Positions 1 through 7,139 of a DNA stretch of 12,038 nt are shown in pieces. The notes beneath the pieces were generated by a model. The model saw only the letters and a program-made list of their open reading frames with translations, had not been told where the DNA came from and did not search any database. Position numbers and translations under genes: made by a program. Where the stretch lies: contig JBBRLG010000192.1 of NCBI GenBank assembly GCA_038231495.1, forward strand, positions 1 to 12,038. Reading direction: 5' to 3'. The stretch comes from JBBRLG01 sp038231495. GTDB taxonomy: Bacteria; Planctomycetota; Planctomycetia; Gemmatales; Gemmataceae. The stretch's first letter is position 1; every line of letters starts with the position of its first letter.

Positions 1-285
1 AATCTCTCGTCGTCGAGCGACCGTTCCTGGCCCTGCGTGAATGGCTTATTCCGGCTCGTCCAAGGACCAGTGGTTCGCCACGGTTGCCCGTGCAAAGCTG
101 CGATGCTAACCAAGTCCCAGTTCACGACCGGGTGCCGGTGGCCCAGTCGCCATGAATAAGCTGTGTGGGTCGGCACAATCGCCAGCGTCAGGTGGTGGCA
201 GGTAAGAACCGGCGTTGAAATAGTCAACGCCTGCCTTGAGGACGGTTAGGCGGCCCGGAATGTAGAAACGGAGAGGCAGACGCTG
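1..285. other. upstream leader region, no recognised gene
   Basis: No protein is recognised here. On the + strand two frames stay open from the window edge, one to a TGA at 153-155 and one to a TAA at 157-159. Either could be the last ~50 codons of an upstream gene, but neither translation shows a family motif. The stretch from about 160 to 285 holds a perfect inverted repeat (211-231) and the ribosome binding site of the first gene (GGAG/GAGAGG at 270-276, 9 bases before the ATG at 286). A weak TTGAGG hexamer at 236-241 could be a -35 element, but no good -10 follows, so no promoter is called. Confidence 0.5.
211..231. promoter_or_regulatory. perfect inverted repeat upstream of operon (possible operator or leader hairpin)
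   Basis: Arms GGCGTTGA (211-218) and TCAACGCC (224-231) are exact reverse complements separated by five bases (AATAG). Flanking GGCAG (about 197-201) and CTGCC (231-235) could extend it imperfectly. No T-run follows, so it does not look like an intrinsic terminator. Its place about 55 bases before the first start codon fits a regulator operator or a 5' leader hairpin. The symmetry is seen directly; the role is inferred. Confidence 0.45.
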
Positions 286-1290
286 ATGGACGTCCGGCGA
301 GTGTTAATCGTTGGGATGGGAGCGATCGCACGCCGACACCTGAAAAACCTGAAGGCTCTAGCCCCCTCGGTTCAGGTGTGTGTCTGGCGTCGCTCGGCGA
401 CCCGAGACGACTTGGGGGAACTCGATCTGCTGGTGGATCAAGTGGTGACGGCGGAGGCCGATGCCATCGCCTGGGGGGCTGAAGCGGCGCTGATCACGGG
501 GCCTGCTTCGTCGCACATTGAGGTGGGGTTGGCGCTTGCCGCCCATGGAATCCATTTGTTCGTGGAGAAGCCGCTCTCTCATTCCCTGGACGGAGTTGAC
601 GACCTAATTGAACGGTGCCGAAGCCGGCGGCTGGTTCTCATGGTGGGTTACAACTTCCGGTTTTACCCACCGCTTTCGATCTGCCGGGAGGCCCTCAACG
701 CGGGCCGGATAGGGAAAGCGGTGTCGTTTCGTGCGGAGGTGGGCCAGTACCTGCCGGATTGGCGCCCCGGGTTGGATTATCGGCAGAGCGTTAGCGCCTG
801 TCGGATACTTGGTGGCGGGGCCCTGCTGGAATTGAGCCATGAATTAGACACCGCCCGCCATCTGATGGGGGAAGTTCGCACCGTCAGTGCACAGACGGAC
901 CACCTGAGTGACCTGGAGATGGACGTAGAGGATGTCGCCGAGATCACGCTGCGATTCACAAGCGGTGCCATGGGGTCCATCCACCTTGATATGATACAGC
1001 GGACGCCGACACGGTGGTGCCGCGTCATCGGGACAGAAGGAACATTAGAGTGGCAATGGCACGATCATCGAGTCCGACTGTTCTCCACGGCAGCGGGGAA
1101 ATGGTTGGACCTGTCCCCGCCGGGCACGATCGACCGGGACGAGATGTACCTCTCCGAATTGCGTCACTTCCTTGACTGCGTTCGGGACGGGCGCGAACCA
1201 TCTGTGACGGGCGAAGACGGCAAAAATACGTTGCGCATTGCCCTTGGGGCCCGTGCATCTTCGTTGCAGGGACGAGTAGTGGAGTTATGA
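286..1290 (+). CDS. ptmF: Gfo/Idh/MocA family oxidoreductase (PtmF-like)
   Basis: This is a cytosolic NAD(P)-dependent sugar oxidoreductase of 334 aa, a normal length for the Gfo/Idh/MocA family. The N-terminal Rossmann fold shows a glycine-rich VGMGAIARRH loop (residues 9-18). The family EKP motif is at 94-96, with its lysine at the active site. A GGALLELSHELD segment (177-188) carries the histidine usual in the substrate domain. It has GGAG/GAGAGG 9 bases before the ATG. Its stop overlaps the next start as ATGA. The order PtmF, cytidylyltransferase, PtmA resembles, from memory, the Campylobacter flagellar legionaminic acid locus (Cj1330-Cj1332). The family is certain. The PtmF label rests on neighbourhood, and the substrate is not readable from sequence; an N-acetylhexosamine-type sugar nucleotide or sugar phosphate is a guess. 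Confidence 0.85.
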   Translation: MDVRRVLIVGMGAIARRHLKNLKALAPSVQVCVWRRSATRDDLGELDLLVDQVVTAEADAIAWGAEAALITGPASSHIEVGLALAAHGIHLFVEKPLSHSLDGVDDLIERCRSRRLVLMVGYNFRFYPPLSICREALNAGRIGKAVSFRAEVGQYLPDWRPGLDYRQSVSACRILGGGALLELSHELDTARHLMGEVRTVSAQTDHLSDLEMDVEDVAEITLRFTSGAMGSIHLDMIQRTPTRWCRVIGTEGTLEWQWHDHRVRLFSTAAGKWLDLSPPGTIDRDEMYLSELRHFLDCVRDGREPSVTGEDGKNTLRIALGARASSLQGRVVEL

Positions 1291-2018
1291 CAAAACCGAT
1301 GCAGCCCTACGTCGTCGGCTTTATCTTTGCCCGTGGCGGGTCGAAAGGCGTCCCGCGGAAAAACATTCGCCCACTGGGCGGAAGACCTCTCATTGCCCGC
1401 GCGATCGAAGTAGCCCGCCGCAGTAGCCTCATTCAGCGTATCGTTGTTTCGACCGATAATGCCGAGATCGCACAGGTGGCAAGGGAGTGCGGTGCGGAAG
1501 TCCCTTTCCTCCGCCCTGCGGCCCTGGCCCAGGACGATTCGCCGGAGTGGCTTGCCTGGCGGCATGCAATCCAAGAGCTGGAGGTGCTCGACGGGGGTCG
1601 GAAGTTGGATGTATTCGTCTGCATACCGACGACTTCTCCAATGCGCGCCGTGGAAGACGTGGATAACTGCGTCCGTACCCTTCTCGAAACCGATGCAGAC
1701 CTGGTCCTCACCGTGAAGCAGGCGGAGCGCAGCCCCTATTTTAACATGGTCGTTTTGGAGGGCGACAACGCCCGCCTCGTGATCCCGCCTACGACCGCGA
1801 TCCATACCCGACAGGCTGCCCCAGCTGTTTACGACGTCACAACCGTTGCCTATGCGGCCAGGCCAGACTATGTCCTTCGGGCCACCGCGCTTTTCGCCGG
1901 CAAGGTCAAGGCGGTAGTTGTACCCCGCGAGCGTGCTTTAGACATCGATACCGAGTTGGACTTCCAATTCGCGGAGTTCCTCTTGGCGCGACGACTCCTG
2001 GCGGAAAATCCGGAATGA
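1287..2018 (+). CDS. legF: CMP-legionaminic acid-type synthetase (acylneuraminate cytidylyltransferase family)
   Basis: Transfers CMP from CTP to a nonulosonic acid, the last activation step before a glycosyltransferase. The 243-aa length matches bacterial NeuA/LegF/PtmB enzymes. Visible motifs are the CTP-binding ARGGSKGVPRKN (15-26), LRP (75-77), PTTSPMR (114-120, where sialic acid enzymes usually read QPTSPLR), TRQAAPAVYDVTT (174-186) and the metal-binding DIDTELDF (219-226, Asp219 and Asp221). Start ATG overlaps the previous stop by four bases; an in-frame ATG at 1299 is a less likely alternative. With LegB, LegC, LegG and LegI downstream, the acceptor is inferred to be legionaminic acid or an amidinated derivative rather than sialic acid. 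The family call is very secure; substrate specificity is inferred from context. Confidence 0.93.
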   Translation: MTKPMQPYVVGFIFARGGSKGVPRKNIRPLGGRPLIARAIEVARRSSLIQRIVVSTDNAEIAQVARECGAEVPFLRPAALAQDDSPEWLAWRHAIQELEVLDGGRKLDVFVCIPTTSPMRAVEDVDNCVRTLLETDADLVLTVKQAERSPYFNMVVLEGDNARLVIPPTTAIHTRQAAPAVYDVTTVAYAARPDYVLRATALFAGKVKAVVVPRERALDIDTELDFQFAEFLLARRLLAENPE

Positions 2019-2818
2019 GATCACTCGCAAACCTGATGGACCTCCGTGGTCGCGTTGCCGTTGTCACTGGCGGAGCGGGACACATCGGCTCGGTTATCGC
2101 CGACGCACTCGCCGAGTTGGGCGCCGCGGTGGCTATCGTCGATCTGGCTCGGGAGAGGTGTGTGACGGTCGCGGATCGCCTGCGGGCGCGTTACGGTACC
2201 GCCGCAATGCCTTTGGTCATCGACCTTTCCCAAGAGGCAGAGGTAATCTCCATACCTAGACACGTGCAGGAGGAGTTTGGGCGCCTGGACATTCTGGTCC
2301 ACACCGCCGCTCTGGTGGGAACCGCAGCGCTAAAAGGATGGACCGGACCGTTTCAGCAACAACGGGTCGAGGCCTGGCGGCAGGCGCTGGAAGTGAATCA
2401 GACGGTACCCTTTTTGTTGACGCAGGCGGCCGCAGAGCTGTTGGCCGCGTCAGGTCACGGCTCGGTGATAAACATCTCATCGATCTACGGCTTGGTTGGC
2501 CCAGACCCGCGTCTTTACGAAGGTACAGCAATGGGATGTCCAGCAGCCTATGCAGCCAGTAAAGGCGCACTGATCCAACTGACCCGCTGGCTAGCGACCA
2601 CTCTTGCCCCTGCCGTCCGTGTCAACGCAGTCTCTCCGGGTGGTGTGTGGCGGAGTCAGCCGGAGGCGTTTGTCACCCGCTATGTAGAACGAACTCCCTT
2701 GGGGCGCATGGCACGCGAAGAGGATATAAAGGACGCGGTGGCCTATTTGGCGAGCGACCTATCGAACTACGTCACCGGCCAGAATATTGTCGTCGATGGG
2801 GGCTGGACGGCGTGGTGA
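2015..2818 (+). CDS. ptmA: short-chain dehydrogenase/reductase (PtmA-like)
   Basis: Classical SDR oxidoreductase, 267 aa, cytosolic. The cofactor loop TGGAGHIG lies at 18-25. The catalytic set is Ser155/Ser156 in NISSIYG, Tyr179 and Lys183 in YAASK, followed by RVNAVSPGG (202-210). The C-terminus has the usual YVTGQNIVVDGG. An insertion of about ten residues between the Ser and the Tyr (GPDPRLYEGTAMG, 162-174) is longer than in generic SDRs; I recall a similar stretch in PtmA proteins of flagellin glycosylation loci. It overlaps the preceding gene by ATGA. A second in-frame ATG at 2036 would still leave the whole fold intact. Its reaction in nonulosonate synthesis is not assigned here. It probably works with the PtmF-like enzyme encoded two genes upstream, but that is inference. 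Confidence 0.88.
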   Translation: MRSLANLMDLRGRVAVVTGGAGHIGSVIADALAELGAAVAIVDLARERCVTVADRLRARYGTAAMPLVIDLSQEAEVISIPRHVQEEFGRLDILVHTAALVGTAALKGWTGPFQQQRVEAWRQALEVNQTVPFLLTQAAAELLAASGHGSVINISSIYGLVGPDPRLYEGTAMGCPAAYAASKGALIQLTRWLATTLAPAVRVNAVSPGGVWRSQPEAFVTRYVERTPLGRMAREEDIKDAVAYLASDLSNYVTGQNIVVDGGWTAW

Positions 2819-2941
2819 GAGGCGGCCGAAAGGGCCATGGGGCGGCCAGTTTTGAAGTTAATCTGCGGTTGGCGGGGAGAAACAATTGTGTCGGCCTTCC
2901 CTGTTTCGTCCTGACTAACGTTGACCCGAGGAGTGAGCGAT
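2819..2941. other. 123-base intergenic gap, possible internal promoter region
   Basis: This is the largest gap in the operon. It is more AT-rich than its surroundings around 2850-2890, contains TTGAAG followed by TTAAT, and has the small palindrome ACAATTGT at 2882-2889. Short GGCC repeats at 2821-2847 give only a 4-bp stem. No promoter or terminator is clear enough to call. It separates the oxidoreductase/cytidylyltransferase genes from the block that starts with the amidotransferase. Confidence 0.35.
2928..2933 (+). promoter_or_regulatory. ribosome binding site fixing the amidotransferase start
   Basis: GAGGAG stands 8 bases before the ATG at 2942. The frame is also open from a TTG at 2921, but that start would lie upstream of this strong site, so 2942 is preferred. 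Confidence 0.75.
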
Positions 2942-4270
2942 ATGCGACCTCAAATCGTGATAGAGCGGGAGCCCGAGCTGGAGGCATACTACGGGCTGCC
3001 CCGGGAAGTGAAGTTCTGCACACACTGCGTCATCTCCAATCAGCGGCCCAACTCGGCAGTGGAATTTCAGCACACCCGGGATTCAAAAAAGGAAACAATC
3101 CGCTTCGACGAGGAAGGAGTCTGCGACGCTTGCCGTGTTGCCGAGTTCAAACGAAAGACGATCGATTGGCAGGAACGCGAACGCGAACTCGGCGAATTGT
3201 GCGCTCGTTACCGCCGGAACGACGGGCACTACGATTGTCTCGTACCCGGTTCGGGCGGTAAGGACAGCTTCTACGCGGCCCACATGCTGAAATACAAATT
3301 CGGCATGCACCCGTTGACGGTGACCTGGGCGCCGCACATCTACACGGACTGGGGCTGGCAGAACCAGCAGTCCTGGATTCATGCCGGTTTCGACAACTAC
3401 CTATGCACGCCGAACGGCCGCATTCACCGGTTGCTGACGCGACTGGCGGTGGAGAACCTGTTCCACCCGTTCCAGCCGTTCATCCTCGGCCAGAAGAACC
3501 TGGCGCCGAAGATGGCCTTGTTATTCAACCTCCCGCTCGTCTTTTACGGCGAGAACGAAGCGGAGTACGGTAACCCGAGTTCGGACACGTCGGCCGCCCG
3601 CCGCGATCACAAATATTACGTCCTCAACGACCCCGCGCACGTGTACCTGGGCGGTACCGCCATTTCGGACCTGAAAGACCGTTACGGACTGGACGCAGTA
3701 GACCTGGAGCCCTACCTGCCTGCCGATCCGGATCGGATCGAGCAGCAGAAGGTCCAGGTGCATTACCTGGGCTACTACCTGAAGTGGCACCCCCAGGCCT
3801 GCTACTACTACGCGGTGGAGAACGGCGGTTTCCAGGCCTCGCCCGAGAGGACGCCCGGCACCTACAGCAAGTACAACTCAATCGACGACCGCATCGACGA
3901 TTTTCACTATTACACGACCTACATCAAGTTCGGGATCGGGCGAGCGACGTACGACGCGGCCCAGGAGATTCGCTCGGGTGACATAACCCGAGAGGAGGGC
4001 GTTGCCCTGGTGCGGCGGTTCGACGGCGAATTCCCCGAGCGGTTCGCCGAGGAAGTCTTCCAGTACCTGAGTGTTCAGGAGAAGCAATTCCCCAAGGCAA
4101 GCAGGGCGTTTGAGCAGCCACTCATGACGCGGGATTATTTTCACGAACTGGCCAACCGCTTCCGCTCACCCCATTTGTGGAAGAAGGTGGACGGCAAGTG
4201 GCGGCTGCGCCATACGGTGTGGGACGAGACCTCCTCTTCCCAAAACCACAAAGCGATGGATAATTCCTGA
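2942..4270 (+). CDS. ptmG: N-acetyl sugar amidotransferase (PtmG/PseA/WbuX family, PP-loop)
   Basis: A 442-aa cytosolic enzyme expected to turn an N-acetyl group of a nonulosonate (or its precursor) into an acetimidoyl (amidino) group. It should use ATP to activate the amide and ammonia from a glutaminase partner. The PP-loop SGGKDS is at 104-109 within PGSGGKDSFY. Two cysteine pairs, CTHC (26-29) and CDAC (61-64), look like a small zinc site, as is typical of the family. FYGENEAEYGN (201-211) is another strongly family-like block. Homologues are PseA and PtmG of Campylobacter and WbpG of Pseudomonas, which act with HisH/HisF-like proteins; here that pair lies about 6 kb downstream (10459-11861). 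The stop overlaps the next ATG by one base (TGATG). Whether position 5 or 7 of the sugar is modified cannot be read from the sequence. Confidence 0.92.
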   Translation: MRPQIVIEREPELEAYYGLPREVKFCTHCVISNQRPNSAVEFQHTRDSKKETIRFDEEGVCDACRVAEFKRKTIDWQERERELGELCARYRRNDGHYDCLVPGSGGKDSFYAAHMLKYKFGMHPLTVTWAPHIYTDWGWQNQQSWIHAGFDNYLCTPNGRIHRLLTRLAVENLFHPFQPFILGQKNLAPKMALLFNLPLVFYGENEAEYGNPSSDTSAARRDHKYYVLNDPAHVYLGGTAISDLKDRYGLDAVDLEPYLPADPDRIEQQKVQVHYLGYYLKWHPQACYYYAVENGGFQASPERTPGTYSKYNSIDDRIDDFHYYTTYIKFGIGRATYDAAQEIRSGDITREEGVALVRRFDGEFPERFAEEVFQYLSVQEKQFPKASRAFEQPLMTRDYFHELANRFRSPHLWKKVDGKWRLRHTVWDETSSSQNHKAMDNS

Positions 4271-5427
4271 TGGCGTTTGACACCCCCCGTCGCCTTGGCG
4301 TGTTGACGACCGGCCGGCAGGATTGGGGGATTCTCCGTAGCACCTGCTTGCAGATTCGGGAGAATCCGGCCTTTGACTTGTGCCTGCTTATCGGAGGGAT
4401 GCACTGTTCGGCCCGGTTTGGCCAAACCCGGCGCTTGATCGAAGACGACGGTCTTGTCTGCAAGGAGGCACTGCCCTGGGTTCCGGATTCCGAAGACCTG
4501 CCACCGCACGAGCAAGCCGGTCGGGCGACGGAGATGGTCGGGAATGCCTTGACAAGGCATTCGCCTGAGGCGCTCCTGCTGGTGGGGGATCGGTTCGAGA
4601 CGGCGGCCGCGGCCTTGGCGGCTACGGTCTGTCGGGTGCCCCTCATCCATGTCCATGGTGGTGAGGAATCGGAGGGCGCTTTCGACAACGCCTTGCGGCA
4701 CGCCATTACCAAATTGAGCCATCTACACCTTGTAAGCCATCCGGAGCACGCGAGCCGCGTCGTCGCAATGGGTGAGCACCCGGCGACCGTGCATGTGGTT
4801 GGCGCCCCGGGGCTTGACAACCTGCACCGCACCGACCTTGCGGAGCGGCCCGAAATTGAGGAATACCTGGGTATGGCCCTGTCCCCGCCCGTAATCCTGG
4901 TTACGCTGCACCCGGCCACTCTGGGAGGTGATCCGACCGCCGAGGTCGATGCCGTCTGCGATGCCATGCGCAACGTCCCGGCCACCTACGTGATCACCCA
5001 GCCGAATGCCGATCCTGGGAATGTCCCGATTCGGAAGGCTTTCGCGGCTTTGTCGGGGCCGCGCTGCTCGGTCGTCGAGGCGCTCGGTGATCGTCGCTAT
5101 TGGGGGCTCATGCGCCTGGCGGACGCGATGGTGGGTAACAGCAGCAGCGCGTTGATTGAAGCGCCCGTACTTGGTCTACCCGCGGTCAACATCGGCAGGC
5201 GGCAGAAAGGCCGCTTACGGGGGGCCAACGTGCTCGACACCTCAACCGAGCCTCGTGCAATCGCGGCCGCTCTCTCCCGCGCCCTGTCACCTTCATTCCG
5301 CGAACAAGTGCGCTGCGCCCCTTGCCCGTTCGGAGACGGTCACAGCGCGAGCAGAATTGTCTCGGTGTTGCACGGCTGGGTTCCGCCATCGCCTCCAATA
5401 AAGCGATTTTACGGAGGATCCCAGTGA
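4270..5427 (+). CDS. legG: hydrolysing NDP-N-acetylhexosamine 2-epimerase (LegG/NeuC family)
   Basis: Releases the nucleotide from an NDP-2,4-diacetamido-2,4,6-trideoxyglucose and inverts C2, giving the 6-deoxy-diacetamido-mannose that the synthase condenses with PEP. The 385-aa length is normal for hydrolysing NeuC-type enzymes. Motifs are GDRFE (106-110), HVHGGEESEGAFDN (127-140) followed by RHAITKLSHLH (143-153), VTLHP (211-215), VGNSSS (288-293), NIGRRQKGR (307-315) and GDGHSASRI (355-363). The N-terminal nucleotide loop reads TTGRQDWG (13-20) rather than the common TGTRADYG, keeping the Arg and Asp. It is translationally coupled on both sides: a one-base overlap upstream and a GTGA overlap downstream. 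If the PtmE-type nucleotidyltransferase of this cluster makes GDP-sugars, this enzyme should act on the GDP form. That is inferred, not visible. Confidence 0.93.
   Translation: MAFDTPRRLGVLTTGRQDWGILRSTCLQIRENPAFDLCLLIGGMHCSARFGQTRRLIEDDGLVCKEALPWVPDSEDLPPHEQAGRATEMVGNALTRHSPEALLLVGDRFETAAAALAATVCRVPLIHVHGGEESEGAFDNALRHAITKLSHLHLVSHPEHASRVVAMGEHPATVHVVGAPGLDNLHRTDLAERPEIEEYLGMALSPPVILVTLHPATLGGDPTAEVDAVCDAMRNVPATYVITQPNADPGNVPIRKAFAALSGPRCSVVEALGDRRYWGLMRLADAMVGNSSSALIEAPVLGLPAVNIGRRQKGRLRGANVLDTSTEPRAIAAALSRALSPSFREQVRCAPCPFGDGHSASRIVSVLHGWVPPSPPIKRFYGGSQ
5413..5417 (+). promoter_or_regulatory. ribosome binding site fixing the GTG start at 5424
   Basis: GGAGG lies 6 bases before GTG at 5424 and inside the end of the epimerase gene. 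The acetyltransferase frame stays open back to about 5322, but only this start has a good site, and it places the Rossmann-like motif at the normal N-terminus. Confidence 0.75.
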
Positions 5428-6074
5428 GCGCCCCGCACGGCCTGGTGGTAATTGGCGGTGGGGGCCACGCCTGTGTGGTAATTGAAGCGGCCCGTTCGCG
5501 TCCGGATATCTGGGAAATAGTGGGGTTCACCGACCCCGATCCCACAGCGCTGGCGGCCAAGGTCGGAGCCCGGCGACTGGGGGATGATGCGGAGGGCTTT
5601 CGCCTGATTCCCGTCGCGCTGTTCGTCCTGGGAGTGGGGGCGGTCGGCGTCTCGTCGGATCGAGCCGCGATCGTCGCCCGCTTCGCCGAAAAGGGGGCGA
5701 GTTGGGCGACGGTTATCCACGCGCGGGCCTGGGTTTCGCCTAGTGCATGCCTCGAACCGGGGGTGGTGGTGCTGGCGGGTGCCTTGGTGAATGCTCGAGC
5801 AGAGTTGGGGGACCATTGTGTGGTCAACACGGGTGCAATTGTGGAACACGACACCCGCCTTGGTGCCTTTGCGCAGGTCGGGCCGGGAGCATGCCTGGGA
5901 GGCGGAGTTGCCGTCGGGACGGGAGCCTACTTGGGTCTTGGCTGCCGCATTCGGGACCACGTGCAGATTGGACAGGGATCCGTTGTTGGCATGGGAGCGG
6001 TTGTCACCTGCTGCGTGGCAGAAAACGACATCGTCGTTGGAGTTCCGGCAAAGTCCGTCCGCATGAAATCGTGA
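5424..6074 (+). CDS. legH: sugar N-acetyltransferase, left-handed beta-helix (LegH/NeuD/PglD family)
   Basis: Expected to acetylate, with acetyl-CoA, the C4 amino group that the neighbouring aminotransferase installs on the 6-deoxy NDP-sugar. The GTG start gives 216 aa, typical for PglD/NeuD. The N-terminal half is a small Rossmann-like domain with LVVIGGGGHACVVIEA (7-22). The C-terminal half is built of hexapeptide repeats (about 103-206), as in left-handed beta-helix trimers. His142 in IVEHD (139-143) lines up with the catalytic histidine of PglD. The protein ends with the usual GVPAK block (206-210). It overlaps the epimerase by four bases and nearly touches PtmE. NeuD-type O-acetyltransferase function is the main alternative; the full Leg gene set around it favours LegH. 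Confidence 0.9.
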   Translation: MSAPHGLVVIGGGGHACVVIEAARSRPDIWEIVGFTDPDPTALAAKVGARRLGDDAEGFRLIPVALFVLGVGAVGVSSDRAAIVARFAEKGASWATVIHARAWVSPSACLEPGVVVLAGALVNARAELGDHCVVNTGAIVEHDTRLGAFAQVGPGACLGGGVAVGTGAYLGLGCRIRDHVQIGQGSVVGMGAVVTCCVAENDIVVGVPAKSVRMKS

Positions 6075-6076
6075 AC

Positions 6077-7117
6077 ATGTTGAAGCCACTTGAATTTTGC
6101 CGGGTTTCGGTAACACAGCGGCTCATCGATGCGATGCGCGCCATTGACCGTGGTGGTGTTGAGATCGCCATGGTCCTTGATGGTGACGGCAGATTGGTGG
6201 GGACGCTGACTGACGGTGATGTCCGCCGCGCCCTGCTGAAGGGGGTCGGGCTGGACGCGCAACTGCTACCCTTTGTGCAGCAGCAGTATACCGCGGTCGG
6301 CCTCGAGGCCGGGCGCGCCGAGGTTCTGGAGTTGATGCAGGCTCGGACGATTAGTCAGGTGCCGGTAATCGACCAAAATGGTCGGCTGGTCGGCCTTCAC
6401 CTGCTGCACGAGATAGTCGGCTGCGCGGAGCGCCCGAACTGGGCAGTTATCATGGCCGGCGGCAAGGGCACCCGTCTCAAGCCGCTTACCGACCTGATCC
6501 CTAAGCCGATGATTCGGGTCGCCGGCCGGCCCATCCTGGAGCGTCTCGTGCTGCACCTGGTGGGATTCGGCATCCGCCGCATCGTCTTGTCCGTCAACTA
6601 CCTGGGCGATGTAATCGAGAAGCATTTCGGTCACGGCGAGCGCTTTGGTTGCCGCATCGACTACCTTCGCGAGGACAAACCTCTGGGTACGGGGGGAGCC
6701 TTAGCCTTACTCCCGGAATTGCCGGCCGAGCCGCTCCTGGTGCTTAACGGCGACTTGGTCACGCAGGCGGACATCGGCTCGTTGTTCGCATTCCACCGGC
6801 GCGGCGAGTACGAAGCCACGGTCGCCGTACGCCAGTATTGCCACACCATCCCTTTCGGCTGCGTCGAAGTGGGTGGCGATCAGGTAACGCAGATCGAGGA
6901 GAAACCCGTCCTTACGCGGCTCGTTAATGCCGGCATTTATGTACTCAATCGTGAGATCATCGCCCGGGTTCCGCGCGAACAGGACTACCCAATCACCTCT
7001 TTGCTGGAGCAGACCATCAACTCCGGGAGGCGGGTGGGTGCCTGGCAGATTTTGGACGATTGGGTGGACGTCGGTCAGCACGACCAGCTAAAAATTGCCC
7101 GTGAAGGGGTGTCCTGA
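6077..7117 (+). CDS. ptmE: CBS-domain sugar-1-phosphate nucleotidyltransferase (PtmE-like)
   Basis: A 346-aa fusion of two CBS motifs (about 1-118; LVGTLTDGDVRRALLKG at 40-56 and QVPVIDQNGRLVGL at 94-107) with a nucleotidyltransferase domain (about 120-346). The second domain shows the signature MAGGKGTRL (126-134), IPKPMIRVAGRPILE (141-155), NGD (224-226), EEKP (274-277), NAGIYV (284-289) and DDWVDVG (327-333). This architecture is that of Campylobacter PtmE, which makes a GDP-linked glucosamine derivative for the legionaminic acid pathway. The CBS pair may sense a nucleotide. A GTG at 6071 would give a GTGA overlap with the upstream stop and add two residues; no clear ribosome site separates the two starts. 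Nucleotide preference (GTP versus UTP or another) is inferred from the family and not proven. Confidence 0.9.
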   Translation: MLKPLEFCRVSVTQRLIDAMRAIDRGGVEIAMVLDGDGRLVGTLTDGDVRRALLKGVGLDAQLLPFVQQQYTAVGLEAGRAEVLELMQARTISQVPVIDQNGRLVGLHLLHEIVGCAERPNWAVIMAGGKGTRLKPLTDLIPKPMIRVAGRPILERLVLHLVGFGIRRIVLSVNYLGDVIEKHFGHGERFGCRIDYLREDKPLGTGGALALLPELPAEPLLVLNGDLVTQADIGSLFAFHRRGEYEATVAVRQYCHTIPFGCVEVGGDQVTQIEEKPVLTRLVNAGIYVLNREIIARVPREQDYPITSLLEQTINSGRRVGAWQILDDWVDVGQHDQLKIAREGVS

Positions 7118-7129
7118 GTCGCGGCGGCG

Positions 7130-7135
7130 AGGAGG
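7130..7135 (+). promoter_or_regulatory. ribosome binding site of the dehydratase gene
   Basis: AGGAGG lies four bases before the ATG at 7140 in the 22-base gap after the PtmE stop. It decides against the longer in-frame opening that begins inside PtmE. Confidence 0.7.
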
Positions 7136-7139
7136 CGGA

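Noticed and set aside
106..303. Reverse-strand frame open for about 65 codons over the leader
   Set aside because: No usable ATG at its 5' end, no recognisable motif, and it covers the inverted repeat and the first gene's ribosome site.
1164..1805. Reverse-strand open frame of 213 codons across two genes
   Set aside because: It overlaps two clearly coding + strand genes and has no recognisable domain.
2821..2850. Possible terminator from GGCC repeats followed by TTTT
   Set aside because: The stem is only 4 bp, the T stretch is four bases long, and transcription most likely continues into the downstream pathway genes.
4122..4985. Long reverse-strand open frame (287 codons)
   Set aside because: It lies opposite the well-supported amidotransferase end and epimerase gene, shows no family motif and is rich in Arg/Ser/Pro, as expected for an antisense shadow in GC-rich DNA.
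5322..5423. N-terminal extension of the acetyltransferase
   Set aside because: The extra 34 residues overlap the epimerase 3' end and lack family similarity; GTG 5424 has GGAGG at the right distance.
5747..6076. N-terminal extension of PtmE
   Set aside because: It is a Gly/Cys/Arg-rich translation out of frame with the acetyltransferase helix repeats; the CBS domain begins after ATG 6077.
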